From: WQXF01 sp031552825
GTDB lineage: Bacteria > Bacillota > Clostridia > Christensenellales > Aristaeellaceae
NCBI GenBank assembly: GCA_031552825.1
Contig: JAVBMD010000018.1
Coordinates: 20,099 to 84,098, forward strand
Direction: 5' to 3'
DNA: 64,000 nt
The position numbers were made by a program, and so were the translations under genes. Each line of letters starts with the position of its first letter. Positions within the stretch are counted from its first letter, which is position 1. Under the pieces are notes generated by a model. That model saw only the letters and a program-made list of their open reading frames with translations, was not told the DNA's origin and searched no databases. This document shows, in pieces, positions 32,171-40,698 of this stretch.

Positions 32171-33979
32171 ATGATTCACGGCAACACCGACGGCGTCCGC
32201 AAATCCACGCTGGACGCGCTGGATACCCTGTACGAGCTGGAGATCCCGGAGGATCAATTCCTGCCGCTCGAACTGATGCGCAAGCTGGCCGAGGTCAGCT
32301 GCGCCATCAACCGCGAGATCTCGGTCTACCTCTCGCGCGGCGGCGAAGTGCTGGACATCACCATCGGCGGGCTGGAGAGCGTGCCGCTTTCCGACATGCA
32401 CCAGCGCCGTAATTTGCAGCGCCTCGCCATGGTGCGCTGCATCCACACGCATCCGGGCGGCAGCCCCTACCTTTCCGACGTCGATCTCAGCGCGCTCAAA
32501 ACGCTGCGCTTCGATGCGATGGCCGCCATCGGCGTGATGAACGGCGAGGCCACCGGCGTGCAAGCGGCCTTCCTCGGCGAGCGGGTGGGCGGCGTGCCGC
32601 AGCCCATCGTGCTCGAGCCGGTGAAGCCCTCGCGCATCCCGCAGGAGGAGTGGATGGCCGAAATCCTGCGCAGCGAGCAGCGCGTGATGGAGGGCGAGCA
32701 GGCCAACACGCAGGATGAGGCGGTGCAGCGCGCCATTCTGGTGGGCGTGGAGGGCGAGGAATCGCTGACCGAGCTGGCGCGGCTGGCCGATACCGCCGGA
32801 ATTCAGGTGATCGGCAGCCTGCTGCAAAAGCGCGAGAAGCCCGATAAAGCCACCTACATCGGCAGCGGCAAAGCCGAGGAACTGGCGCTGCTCTGCCAAG
32901 GGCAAGACGCCACCATGGTGATCTTCGACGCCGAGCTTTCCGGCGCGCAGACCCGCAATCTGGAGGAAATCCTCGGCGGCGCAGAGGTGGTGGATCGCAC
33001 CGTGCTGATCCTCGCCATCTTCGCCCAGCGCGCGCAGTCGCGCGAGGGGCGCTTGCAGGTCGAGCTGGCGCAGCTCAACTACCAGCTGCCGCGGCTGATC
33101 GGCTACGGTCTGGTGATGTCACGCATCGGCTCCGGCGCGGGATTGCGCGCGCGCGGCCCCGGCGAAACCAAGCTGGAGCTGGATCGCCGCCGCATCCGCC
33201 GCCGCATCACCGACCTCTCGCGCGAGTTGGAGGAGCTGGGCAAGCAGCGCGATTTGCGCCGCGCCCGCCGCCAGCGCAACGAGGTGCCGGTGGTGGCGCT
33301 GGTGGGCTACACCAACGCTGGGAAGTCCACGCTGCTCAACCGCCTCAGCGGCGCGGGCGTGCTGGCCGAGGATAAGCTGTTCGCCACGCTGGATCCGGTA
33401 ACCCGCAGCGTGCGCCTGCCGCAGGGAGGCGATTTCCTGCTGGTGGACACCGTCGGCTTTATCAACAAGCTGCCACACACGCTGGTCAAGGCCTTCCACT
33501 CCACGCTGGAGGAGGCCACGCTGGCCGACCTGCTGGTGGTGGTGTCCGACGCCGCCTCGCCGGAGCTGGAACGCCAGCATGCCGTGGTCAACGAGGTGCT
33601 GGCCACCCTCGGCAGCGCCGACAAGCCGCGCATCGATGTGCTCAACAAGCGCGATCTGTGCGCGCCGGAGCGCGTGGAGGAGCTTGCGCTGCACTGGCCC
33701 GGCGCGCTGGCCATCAGCGCCGCGGGCGATGCGGGCATCGACGCGCTGATGGAGGCCGTCGCCGCCCACCTGCACAAGCTGCAACGCCCCACCTGCCTGC
33801 TGATCCCCTATGGGCAAAGCGGCCTGCTCTCGCAATTGCACGACGGCGGCCGCGTACTGGAGGAGACCTACGAGGCCGAGGGTACGCACATCATCGCCAT
33901 GCTCGACGACGCGCTGCGCGATCGGCTCGTGCAGAAGCTGGGCGAGGGCGCGCTGCGGCCGATGCCGGAGAAAGCGTAA
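32171..33979 (+). CDS. hflX: Ribosome-associated GTPase HflX with JAMM-like N-terminal domain
   Basis: 602 residues, longer than the roughly 430 of E. coli HflX. From about residue 185 the HflX signature is clear: SLLQKREKPDKATYIGSGK, DAELSGAQTRNLE, RGPGETKLELDRR, then the G domain with GYTNAGKST (about 379-387), DTVGFI and NKRDL. HflX splits stalled 70S ribosomes. The N-terminal extension contains REISVYL (E49) and IHTHPGGSPYLSDVD (H92, H94, S102, D105), matching the HxHx7SxxD zinc motif of JAMM/MPN proteases in RadC-like order. GGAGGTACT precedes the ATG. Confidence 0.93.
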   Translation: MIHGNTDGVRKSTLDALDTLYELEIPEDQFLPLELMRKLAEVSCAINREISVYLSRGGEVLDITIGGLESVPLSDMHQRRNLQRLAMVRCIHTHPGGSPYLSDVDLSALKTLRFDAMAAIGVMNGEATGVQAAFLGERVGGVPQPIVLEPVKPSRIPQEEWMAEILRSEQRVMEGEQANTQDEAVQRAILVGVEGEESLTELARLADTAGIQVIGSLLQKREKPDKATYIGSGKAEELALLCQGQDATMVIFDAELSGAQTRNLEEILGGAEVVDRTVLILAIFAQRAQSREGRLQVELAQLNYQLPRLIGYGLVMSRIGSGAGLRARGPGETKLELDRRRIRRRITDLSRELEELGKQRDLRRARRQRNEVPVVALVGYTNAGKSTLLNRLSGAGVLAEDKLFATLDPVTRSVRLPQGGDFLLVDTVGFINKLPHTLVKAFHSTLEEATLADLLVVVSDAASPELERQHAVVNEVLATLGSADKPRIDVLNKRDLCAPERVEELALHWPGALAISAAGDAGIDALMEAVAAHLHKLQRPTCLLIPYGQSGLLSQLHDGGRVLEETYEAEGTHIIAMLDDALRDRLVQKLGEGALRPMPEKA

Positions 33980-34011
33980 ATTCTCCCTGCGCCAATCGGG
34001 TCAATCTGTGC

Positions 34012-34017
34012 TATAAT
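34012..34017 (+). promoter_or_regulatory. Probable -10 box of the VanY-like gene
   Basis: TATAAT 40 bases before the ATG at 34058, in the hflX-vanY gap. No strong -35 is seen at the expected spacing. Confidence 0.45.
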
Positions 34018-34057
34018 ACCCTGTACATGATCCGATATAAATGGAGGAACCGACCGC

Positions 34058-34999
34058 ATGCTTGAACTTTTGCGCGCATGGCTGGCGCTGATCCTCAGCG
34101 GCAGCATGCTCTACGGCGGATGGGGCGCGGCGCTCCCCCACGCCGATCCTTACGATACGCTGGTGCTGATTAACAAAGATTATAAATCGGCGGCGCACCC
34201 ACCGGTGCTGGTGCTGCCCGATATCGAGCCCTCCAAGAAGGGCATCGAAAGCAATCTCTATTTGCGCCCCGAGGCTGCCGCCGCCTTGGAGCAGCTTTTT
34301 GACGCCGCCGCGCTGGAGGGACACCTGCTCTACGGCGTGTCGGGCTACCGTTCCTCGGGCACGCAGAGCGCCATCTACGAGCGCCGCGTCGGCCAGAGCG
34401 GCGATTCCGCCAAGAAGTGGGTCGCCCCGCCGGGCTACTCCGAGCATCAGAGCGGCTTCGTGATGGACATCTCCGGCGAAAGCACCGTCAAGCTCGGGCT
34501 GGTCAGCGATTTCGGCCAGTCCAAGGAGGGCGCTTGGGTGGCCGAGAACGCGCACCGCTTCGGCTACATCGTCCGCTATCAAAAGGGTTGGGAGAAAGTG
34601 ACCGGCTACAACCCCGAGCCGTGGCACCTGCGCTACGTGGGCGTCGAGCACGCCACCAAGATCTATGAACTGGGCATACCGCTCGAATATTATCTGGCGC
34701 AATTGCAGGGCGAGACGCTGGGCGGCATCCTGCCCACGCCGACCCCAACGCCGACCCCGGAGCCCACGCCCACGCCGGAGCCGACCGCCACACCCAAGCC
34801 AACCCGTACGCCGGAACCAACCGAAACCCCCACGCCGGAGCCTACGCTTGCGCCGGTGTCCACGCCAACGCCGAGCCCCTCTCCGGCGCCCACCGAGCAG
34901 CCCACGGCATCCCCCGCGCCCACCAAGGCGCCCACCCCGAGGCCGGTGGTCATCGTCCAGCCCGCGCTCACCAATACGCTGCCGCAGATCACAAGATAA
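34058..34999 (+). CDS. D-alanyl-D-alanine carboxypeptidase (M15/VanY) with Pro/Thr-rich tail
   Basis: 313 residues. A hydrophobic N-terminus (about 8-25) serves as signal or anchor. The M15B domain carries GYRSSGTQ, the zinc His/Asp in SEHQSGFVMDIS, and the catalytic Glu/His in EPWHLRYVG (about 188-196). Such enzymes trim the terminal D-Ala from peptidoglycan stem peptides. Residues about 225-300 are a low-complexity tail of PTPTPEP-type repeats, a flexible wall-spanning linker. The tail ends in about 18 ordinary residues with no sorting signal. It is followed 30 bases later by ahcY. Confidence 0.92.
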   Translation: MLELLRAWLALILSGSMLYGGWGAALPHADPYDTLVLINKDYKSAAHPPVLVLPDIEPSKKGIESNLYLRPEAAAALEQLFDAAALEGHLLYGVSGYRSSGTQSAIYERRVGQSGDSAKKWVAPPGYSEHQSGFVMDISGESTVKLGLVSDFGQSKEGAWVAENAHRFGYIVRYQKGWEKVTGYNPEPWHLRYVGVEHATKIYELGIPLEYYLAQLQGETLGGILPTPTPTPTPEPTPTPEPTATPKPTRTPEPTETPTPEPTLAPVSTPTPSPSPAPTEQPTASPAPTKAPTPRPVVIVQPALTNTLPQITR

Positions 35000-35029
35000 A
35001 AAACTATCAAATACCAAAGGAGAGACAGT

Positions 35030-36277
35030 ATGGAAAGCATCATCCGCAACCCCGCCCTCGCCGAGGAAGGCCGCCAGAAGATCGCATGGGCGGCGGCGCA
35101 CATGCCGGTGCTCAGCACGCTGGCCGAGGAGTTCGAGAAGGAAAAGCCGTTCGCCGGGCTGCGCGTCGCGGTGTCGGTGCATCTGGAGGCCAAGACCGCG
35201 TACCTCGCGCAGGTGATGGCGCGCGGCGGCGCCGAGGTGTATGCGATGGGCTCCAATCCGCTCTCCACGCAGGATGCGGTGTGCGCCGGGCTGGCCGCCT
35301 CGGGCATCACGGTGTTCGCTTGGCACAATTGCACCCCCGAGGAATATGAGGATTTCCTGCTCAAGGGGCTGGCCACCAAGCCGCACATCATCATCGACGA
35401 CGGCGGCGATATGGTGCAACTGCTGCATACCACGCACAAGGAGCTTGCCGAAAACCTGCTCGGCGGCTGCGAGGAAACCACCACCGGCGTGCTGCGCCTG
35501 CAGGCGCGCGCCAAGGCCGGGCAGCTGAATTTCCCGATGATGACCGTCAACGACGGCGACTGCAAGCACCTGTTCGATAACCGCTACGGCACCGGCCAAT
35601 CGGTGTGGGACGGCATCGTGCGCACCACCAACCTCATCGTCGCCGGCAAGGTGGCGGTGGTCGCGGGCTACGGCTGGTGCGGGCGCGGCGTTGCCCTGCG
35701 CGCCAAGGGGCTGGGCGCGCGCGTCATCGTCACCGAGGTCGATCCCGTCAAGGCCATCGAGGCGGTGATGGACGGTTTCGAGGTGATGCCGATGGCCGAA
35801 GCCGCGCCGCTGGGCGATTTCTTCTGCACCGTCACCGGCTGCAAGGATGTCATTTCCAGCGAGCACTTCCCGCTGCTCAAGGATGGCGCGATCCTGAGCA
35901 ACGCCGGGCATTTCGATGTGGAGGTCGCCGCCGAAAAGCTGCGCGCCTACGCCAAGGAGAGCTGGCAGGCGCGCCACAACATTCAGGGCTACCTGCTGCC
36001 CAATGGGCGCAAGGTATACCTGCTGGGCGAAGGCCGTCTGGTCAACCTCGCCTGCGCCGACGGCCACCCCGCCGAGATTATGGATCTGAGCTTTGCGCTG
36101 CAGGCGCTGTGCGCGCGGCATATCGCCCAGCACGGGCGCGGCCTCAAGCCTGATACGTATCCGGTGCCGCGCGAGATCGACCGGCGCGTGGCCGAGCTCA
36201 AGCTGGCCAACTGGGGCATGAAGCTCGACAAGCTGAGCAAGGAACAGGCCGACTACCTCTCCAGCTGGGAGGCCTGA
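35030..36277 (+). CDS. ahcY: Adenosylhomocysteinase, short archaeal/Thermotoga-like form
   Basis: 415 residues after AAAGGAGAGA. The NAD-binding motif GYGWCGRG lies at about 214-221, with EVDPVKAIEA after it. Substrate-domain motifs are SVHLEAKTA, SNPLSTQD, HNCTPEEY, DDGGDMV and EETTTGV, and there is a C-terminal PREIDRRVAELKL. It splits S-adenosylhomocysteine into adenosine and homocysteine. It lacks the roughly 40-residue insertion of bacterial/eukaryotic forms. The next gene encodes an SAH/MTA deaminase one base away, so the true substrate may be S-inosylhomocysteine, as described for the Methanocaldococcus enzyme. Confidence 0.94.
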   Translation: MESIIRNPALAEEGRQKIAWAAAHMPVLSTLAEEFEKEKPFAGLRVAVSVHLEAKTAYLAQVMARGGAEVYAMGSNPLSTQDAVCAGLAASGITVFAWHNCTPEEYEDFLLKGLATKPHIIIDDGGDMVQLLHTTHKELAENLLGGCEETTTGVLRLQARAKAGQLNFPMMTVNDGDCKHLFDNRYGTGQSVWDGIVRTTNLIVAGKVAVVAGYGWCGRGVALRAKGLGARVIVTEVDPVKAIEAVMDGFEVMPMAEAAPLGDFFCTVTGCKDVISSEHFPLLKDGAILSNAGHFDVEVAAEKLRAYAKESWQARHNIQGYLLPNGRKVYLLGEGRLVNLACADGHPAEIMDLSFALQALCARHIAQHGRGLKPDTYPVPREIDRRVAELKLANWGMKLDKLSKEQADYLSSWEA

Positions 36278-36278
36278 T

Positions 36279-37562
36279 ATGCGCACATCCATCGATAACG
36301 TCCTGCTGTTCACCGGCGAGCGGTGGATCGCCGAGGCTTGCGTGCAGGTCGACGGCGCGTTGATCGCCTACGCCGGAGCCAAGGCGGACGCGCCCTCCTT
36401 CGCCGCCGAGCAGCGCATCGACGGGCGCGGCGGCGTGCTGATGCCCGGCCTGACCAACGCGCACACGCATCTTTCGATGACGTTGCTGCGCGGCGTCGGC
36501 AGCGACCGCGTGCTGCAGGATTGGCTGGAGAACGCCGTGTGGCCCGCCGAGGAAAAGCTGACCAGCGACTTCGCGCGCGTCGGCGCGCAGCTGGGGCTGT
36601 TGGAGCAGTTCCGCTTCGGCGTCACCGCGTTTGCCGATCAATACTTCTATATGGATGCCGTGGCCGAGGCGGCGATCGAGGCCGGATCGCGCGCGCTGCT
36701 GACGCGCGGCCTGATCGCCTTCGGCGACAACGGCGAGCGGCTGGCCGAGAACGTGGCGCTGTTCGAGCAGTACCACAACGCCGCCGACGGGCGCATCCGC
36801 GTCGGCATCGGCACCCACGGCGAGTATACCAACACCGACGCTTCGGTTCGCGCGCACGTCGAGGCGGCGCAGCGGCTGGGCGCGATCATCCACGTACACA
36901 TCTCCGAAACCCAAGCCGAAACCGAGGGCTGCAAGCAGCGCCACGAAGGCCGCTCCCCCACGCGGTACTTCGCCGACATGGGATTGCTCGACGTGCCGGT
37001 GCTGGCCGCCCACTGCGTATGGTGCGACGAGGACGACTTGGCGTTGCTCGCCGCAAAGCAGGTGACAGTGGCGCATAACCCGGTCAGCAACCTTAAGCTG
37101 GCCAGCGGCGTAATGCCGCTGCCGCGCATGCAGGAATTGGGCATCCGCGTAGCGCTGGGCACCGACGGCACCGCCAGCAACAACACCCTCAACCTCTGGG
37201 AGGAAGTCAAGCTTACCGGCATCCTGCACAAGGGCGTCGGCGGCGATCCGACGCTGGTCTCCCCCGCGCAGGTGCTGGCGATGGCCACGGCAAACGGCGC
37301 GCGCGGCATGGGCTTTGAAAACGTGGGCCTGTTGCTGCCCGGTTGGCATGCCGATCTGGTGCTGTTGGACGCAGGCGCGCCGCATCTCGTGCCCTGCATC
37401 GATCCGGCGGCTAACTTGGTCTACGCCGCGCAAGGCAGTGACGTGCGCATGACGATGGTCGATGGCCGCATCGTGTACCGCGACGGCGAGTACCCGACGC
37501 TGGACAAAGAAAAAATCCTCGCCGAAGCCGCGCGCGCCGCAAACGTGATGACCGGACGATGA
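36279..37562 (+). CDS. mtaD: 5'-methylthioadenosine/S-adenosylhomocysteine deaminase
   Basis: 427-residue amidohydrolase. Metal and catalytic motifs in order: NAHTHLSMTLLRG (about 60-72), the conserved ENAVWPAEEKL, HVHISET, LAAHCVW, VAHNPVSNLKLASG and GTDGTASNN. These match the MtaD/SsnA-like deaminases that turn SAH or MTA into the inosyl form and release ammonia. It begins one base after ahcY and overlaps the nitroreductase start by four bases (ATGA). Confidence 0.93.
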   Translation: MRTSIDNVLLFTGERWIAEACVQVDGALIAYAGAKADAPSFAAEQRIDGRGGVLMPGLTNAHTHLSMTLLRGVGSDRVLQDWLENAVWPAEEKLTSDFARVGAQLGLLEQFRFGVTAFADQYFYMDAVAEAAIEAGSRALLTRGLIAFGDNGERLAENVALFEQYHNAADGRIRVGIGTHGEYTNTDASVRAHVEAAQRLGAIIHVHISETQAETEGCKQRHEGRSPTRYFADMGLLDVPVLAAHCVWCDEDDLALLAAKQVTVAHNPVSNLKLASGVMPLPRMQELGIRVALGTDGTASNNTLNLWEEVKLTGILHKGVGGDPTLVSPAQVLAMATANGARGMGFENVGLLLPGWHADLVLLDAGAPHLVPCIDPAANLVYAAQGSDVRMTMVDGRIVYRDGEYPTLDKEKILAEAARAANVMTGR

Positions 37563-38353
37563 GCGGCATGACGGAAAGCACAACAACCGAAACCAACGAG
37601 ATCCTCCGCGCGCTGCACGCCCGCAAGTCGGTGCGCGTGTTTGAGCCGAGGGATATCTCCCCGGCGGCGCGGGAGGCGATCTGCCTCGCCGCCATGGCCG
37701 CGCCCTCGGCCGGAAACCAGCAGCTCTACACCCTGCTGCACATCACCGATCCTGCGCTCAAGCAGCGCCTTTCTGTAACCTGTGACGGTCAACCCTTTAT
37801 CGCGCAAGCGCCGATGGTGCTGATCTTCCTCGCCGACTGCCAGCGCTGGTACGACGCCTTCATTGAAGCGGGCTGCGCGCCGCGTGCCCCCGGCGTCGGC
37901 GATCTGCTGCTGGCGGTCAGCGACGCTTGCATCGCCGCGCAAAACGCCGTCACCGCCGCCGAAAGCCTAGGCATCGGCTCCTGCTACATCGGCGACGTGA
38001 TGGAGCGCTGCGAGGAGCACCGCGCGCTGCTCGGCCTGCCCGACTATGTGTTTCCGGCGGCGATGCTGGTGTTCGGCTATCCGACGGAGCAACAAAAGCA
38101 GCGCCCCAAACCGGAGCGCTGCGATCTAGGTTATCTGTTGCACGAGAACCGCTACCGGCGGCTGGACGGCGCGCAGCTGCGCGGCATGCTGCGCCACGAG
38201 CACCGGGAGAAATCCCACGAGGAATGGATGCAAGCGTTCTGCCGCCGCAAGTACGATTCGGACTTCGCGCGGGAGATGACGCGCTCGGTGGCCAAGTATT
38301 TGGAGGCGTTTGAGCGCCGGGCAACCGAGGATGAGGGCAGATCCTCCTCTTGA
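37559..38353 (+). CDS. Nitroreductase-family flavoprotein with extended C-terminus
   Basis: 264 residues; the start overlaps the mtaD stop. FMN-binding marks RKSVRVFEPRDI, AAPSAGNQQL, GIGSCYIGDV and LVFGYPT are present. The C-terminal 60 residues (from RCDLGYLLHENRY) form an extra charged, helical tail typical of NfsA/FRP-like clostridial members. It is an NAD(P)H-dependent FMN reductase of unknown substrate. It is the last gene of the ahcY operon, ended by the terminator at 38370-38400. Confidence 0.88.
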   Translation: MSGMTESTTTETNEILRALHARKSVRVFEPRDISPAAREAICLAAMAAPSAGNQQLYTLLHITDPALKQRLSVTCDGQPFIAQAPMVLIFLADCQRWYDAFIEAGCAPRAPGVGDLLLAVSDACIAAQNAVTAAESLGIGSCYIGDVMERCEEHRALLGLPDYVFPAAMLVFGYPTEQQKQRPKPERCDLGYLLHENRYRRLDGAQLRGMLRHEHREKSHEEWMQAFCRRKYDSDFAREMTRSVAKYLEAFERRATEDEGRSSS

Positions 38354-38369
38354 TCCTTTCGGATTCCGC

Positions 38370-38400
38370 AAAAAAGGAAGGCGCTGTGCCTTCCTTTTTT
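38370..38400. terminator. Bidirectional intrinsic terminator
   Basis: Perfect stem GGAAGGC/GCCTTCC (38376-38382 with 38388-38394) with AAAAAA before and TTTTTT after. It serves the plus-strand ahcY operon and the minus-strand gene ending at 38429. Confidence 0.93.
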
Positions 38401-38428
38401 GCGGGCTTTTTGTGGGTTTTTCTCTGGT

Positions 38429-38968
38429 TTATTGCTCCGAATGGATGATGACGTCGAAGAGCACTTCCGAATCCGAGTGGCTATAGAAAGCCTCGTAGGT
38501 ATACCCATCCCGCTCCAGAACATATTCGGTATATCCGTCCCCCACGGTCTTCTGCTCGTAGAGTTCCTCGATCAGCGCGCGCGCCGCTTCGGGGGTGAGC
38601 GCCTCGGTATGGTTGCAGTTTGCCGCGAATGCGGCGTATAGCGCGCGGGTATCCAAGTCGTCCGGGGCGCCGGACATGGCGATCGAAAGCTGGTAGCTGG
38701 AGGTACCTTCCTTAAAATCGCTCAATACGGTAACGTCCAGATATTCGTTGAAGCGGTAGGAGGTCTGGTAGGTGTCCGCCGTGGGCTGCCGCTCATTGGG
38801 CTCCGGCAGCGCGCTGCCCTCCGGGAGCAGCCGGAAGGCGATGAAGGTGTCCAGAATGTCGTCCATCTTTTCCAGCTGCAGCTCGACAACGTCGGCTGCG
38901 AATGCCGAGAGGATCATCAGGGCGAGGATGGCCGTCAGTGCCAGAATGCGAAGTAAAACCTGCCTCAT
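38429..38968 (-). CDS. Small secreted or membrane-anchored hypothetical protein
   Basis: 179 residues from an ATG at 38968 after AAGGAGCTG; a longer reading to 39007 lacks such a site. Residues 1-25 (RQVLLRILALTAILALMIL) form a signal peptide or anchor. The rest is acidic, soluble and not recognised: QTSYRFNEYLDVTVLSDFK, TEYVLERDGYTYEAFY and a final FDVIIHSEQ. It is a monocistronic gene convergent with the ahcY operon. Confidence 0.75.
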   Translation of the reverse strand: MRQVLLRILALTAILALMILSAFAADVVELQLEKMDDILDTFIAFRLLPEGSALPEPNERQPTADTYQTSYRFNEYLDVTVLSDFKEGTSSYQLSIAMSGAPDDLDTRALYAAFAANCNHTEALTPEAARALIEELYEQKTVGDGYTEYVLERDGYTYEAFYSHSDSEVLFDVIIHSEQ

Positions 38969-39048
38969 ACGGATCAGCTCCTTGCGGGTCGAGGGCAACA
39001 TGAACAATATCAGTATACATTATTTGTATGATATTGTCAATATTCTGC

Positions 39049-39939
39049 CTATTGGGCCCGGATCACCGGCAAATAAATCTCGCACACCATCCCGCTCTCG
39101 CCCATGCACCGCTCATCGTACCGCTCAAAATCGGCGCAGCCGGGGGCAAACTCATACCCGGCGGTGGGGAACCACTCGCCGTAGATGTACTGCCAAACGC
39201 CTTGGATGTTCTGCACAAAGTTGCTGCGGTCGCTGGGCGGGGTGGCGAACACGGCATAGGTTGCGGCAGGGATCTCGCAGCGGTGGAACTCGGCGGGGAT
39301 CTCCGCGCCCGGCAACGTCTCCACGCCGATCACGTAATCGATCGCTCCCTCCTCCCCATCGGCCATAAAGCTTACGCCGTATTCGGTTTGCTCCTTCAGG
39401 AAGGGCTGGCTGTGCAGCTTTTGCATGCGCCCGTCGGTCATGTACGCCTGCCAGAAAGCGGGGATTGCATTGTAGTTTTGGCCGCCGGAACTGGTGGTCT
39501 TGAGCAGGTATCCGGCCAGAGGGATGGCGGGCAGCGTAACAAATTTAGGTTCCATAACGATACCTCCGATTGAATAGTGTTGCATTTTTTGCAGCGAGGG
39601 GCGCGCGGGGATTTCAAAGCGCGCGTGCAGGCGATAGGCCTCGGGCGTGCTGCCGAAGCGGCGGCGGAATGCCTTAGAAAAGCCCGAATGCGTTTCGAAG
39701 CCATAGGATATCGCGATGTCCAATATCCGGCGGTCGGTGGCCAGCTCGGCGGCGGCAAAGGCCAATCGCCGATGGCGCACGTACTCCATCGCGGGGTAGC
39801 CAATGCGCCACTGAAACACCCGGCAGAAGTGGTAGGGCGAAAATCCGGCCACCGCCGCCAACGTTTCGATGTTCAGGGGTTCCCCCAGATGGTCGTCGAT
39901 GTAGGTCAAAACCTGTTCAAACAGCGCGTCATTCTGCAT
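39049..39939 (-). CDS. AraC-family regulator with GyrI-like effector domain
   Basis: 296 residues. The N-terminal AraC/XylS DNA-binding domain (1-105) has ETLAAVAGFSPYHFCRVF and ISYGFETHSGFSKAFRRRFG, the two helix-turn-helix units. The C-terminal half (130-296) is a GyrI-like/SOUL-type ligand pocket (MEPKFVTLPAIPLAGY, GVETLPGAEIP, YEFAPGCADFERYDE). The Rob/SoxS-like layout suggests control of small-molecule or drug response genes. The ATG at 39939 has AAAGGGGCG. The target genes are not evident. Confidence 0.92.
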   Translation of the reverse strand: MQNDALFEQVLTYIDDHLGEPLNIETLAAVAGFSPYHFCRVFQWRIGYPAMEYVRHRRLAFAAAELATDRRILDIAISYGFETHSGFSKAFRRRFGSTPEAYRLHARFEIPARPSLQKMQHYSIGGIVMEPKFVTLPAIPLAGYLLKTTSSGGQNYNAIPAFWQAYMTDGRMQKLHSQPFLKEQTEYGVSFMADGEEGAIDYVIGVETLPGAEIPAEFHRCEIPAATYAVFATPPSDRSNFVQNIQGVWQYIYGEWFPTAGYEFAPGCADFERYDERCMGESGMVCEIYLPVIRAQ

Positions 39940-40103
39940 GCATGCGCCCCTTTCGGTTCCGTACGGTATGTACAGTATAGCACGGCATCGGCGGCGCGCT
40001 GTTCCGCGCTTGCGAAGTACCGAAAGAAATTTTCATCATCCAAATTCGCGCATCATCCGCCGCCGGGCTTCACAGACTGTAGGGAGAAAATCTTCAAAAT
40101 CTG

Positions 40104-40158
40104 TTGCATTCGGAGCGCAGCGGCGTTATAATGTCATTGTAAGTCAAAGATAGTCAAA
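40104..40158 (+). promoter_or_regulatory. ctsR promoter and CtsR box
   Basis: -35 TTGCAT (40104-40109), 17-base spacer, -10 TATAAT (40127-40132). Just downstream, AGTCAAA-GAT-AGTCAAA (40142-40158) matches the CtsR heptad direct repeat (RGTCAAA-NAN-RGTCAAA) exactly and would cover the start point. A partial third heptad follows. Confidence 0.92.
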
Positions 40159-40186
40159 GTCAATTTTTGATCCCATCTAAAAAGGA

Positions 40187-40669
40187 GTGAGTACCACGCC
40201 TCCCCTCAGCGATACCATCGAAGCCTTCATCAAAGAATTGTTGGAGGAAGAAGCGGCGCAGCAAGCGCAGATCGAGCTCAAGCGCAACGAGCTGGCGGAG
40301 TACTTCCGCTGCGCGCCCTCGCAGATCAACTACGTGCTTTCCACCCGCTTCACGCCGGATCACGGCTACATCATCGAATCCCGGCGCGGCGGCGGCGGTT
40401 ACATCCGCATCATCCGCGTGGCGATGTGCGACGAAGGCGAGCAGCTGATGCACCTAGCCAACGAGCGCGTCGGCAGCAGCCTCACCGAAACCGAAGCGGC
40501 TGCCATCGTCTCCGGCCTCCGGGCGCAGGGCGTGATCGACGACGCCGAGGCGCGGCTCATGCTCGCCGCCACCAGCTCTGCGGCCATCTCGCTGCCGCTA
40601 AATATCAAGGATGCGCTTCGCGCTGCCATATTGCGCAGCATGCTACTGGCGCTGACCCAACGAAAATAA
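40187..40669 (+). CDS. ctsR: Class III heat-shock repressor CtsR
   Basis: About 160 residues. The winged helix-turn-helix is clear: LSDTIEAFIKELL, ELAEYFRCAPSQINYVLSTRF, and the glycine-rich thermosensing wing ESRRGGGGYIRI, followed by the C-terminal dimer domain. It represses clp genes and is released by heat or by McsB-ClpC. Start problem: the only canonical start, GTG at 40187, overlaps the ribosome site AAAGGAG. An ACG at 40196 stands at the right distance, so either an ACG start or a weak overlapping GTG is used. Head of ctsR-mcsA-mcsB-clpC. Confidence 0.93.
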   Translation: MSTTPPLSDTIEAFIKELLEEEAAQQAQIELKRNELAEYFRCAPSQINYVLSTRFTPDHGYIIESRRGGGGYIRIIRVAMCDEGEQLMHLANERVGSSLTETEAAAIVSGLRAQGVIDDAEARLMLAATSSAAISLPLNIKDALRAAILRSMLLALTQRK

Positions 40670-40698
40670 AACCGCGATTGCCAGAGGAGTGATTCATC

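Noticed and set aside
34730..34960. Possible CRISPR or satellite array
   Set aside because: It is the Pro/Thr-rich coding tail of the VanY-like protein, with short irregular codon repeats and no spacers.
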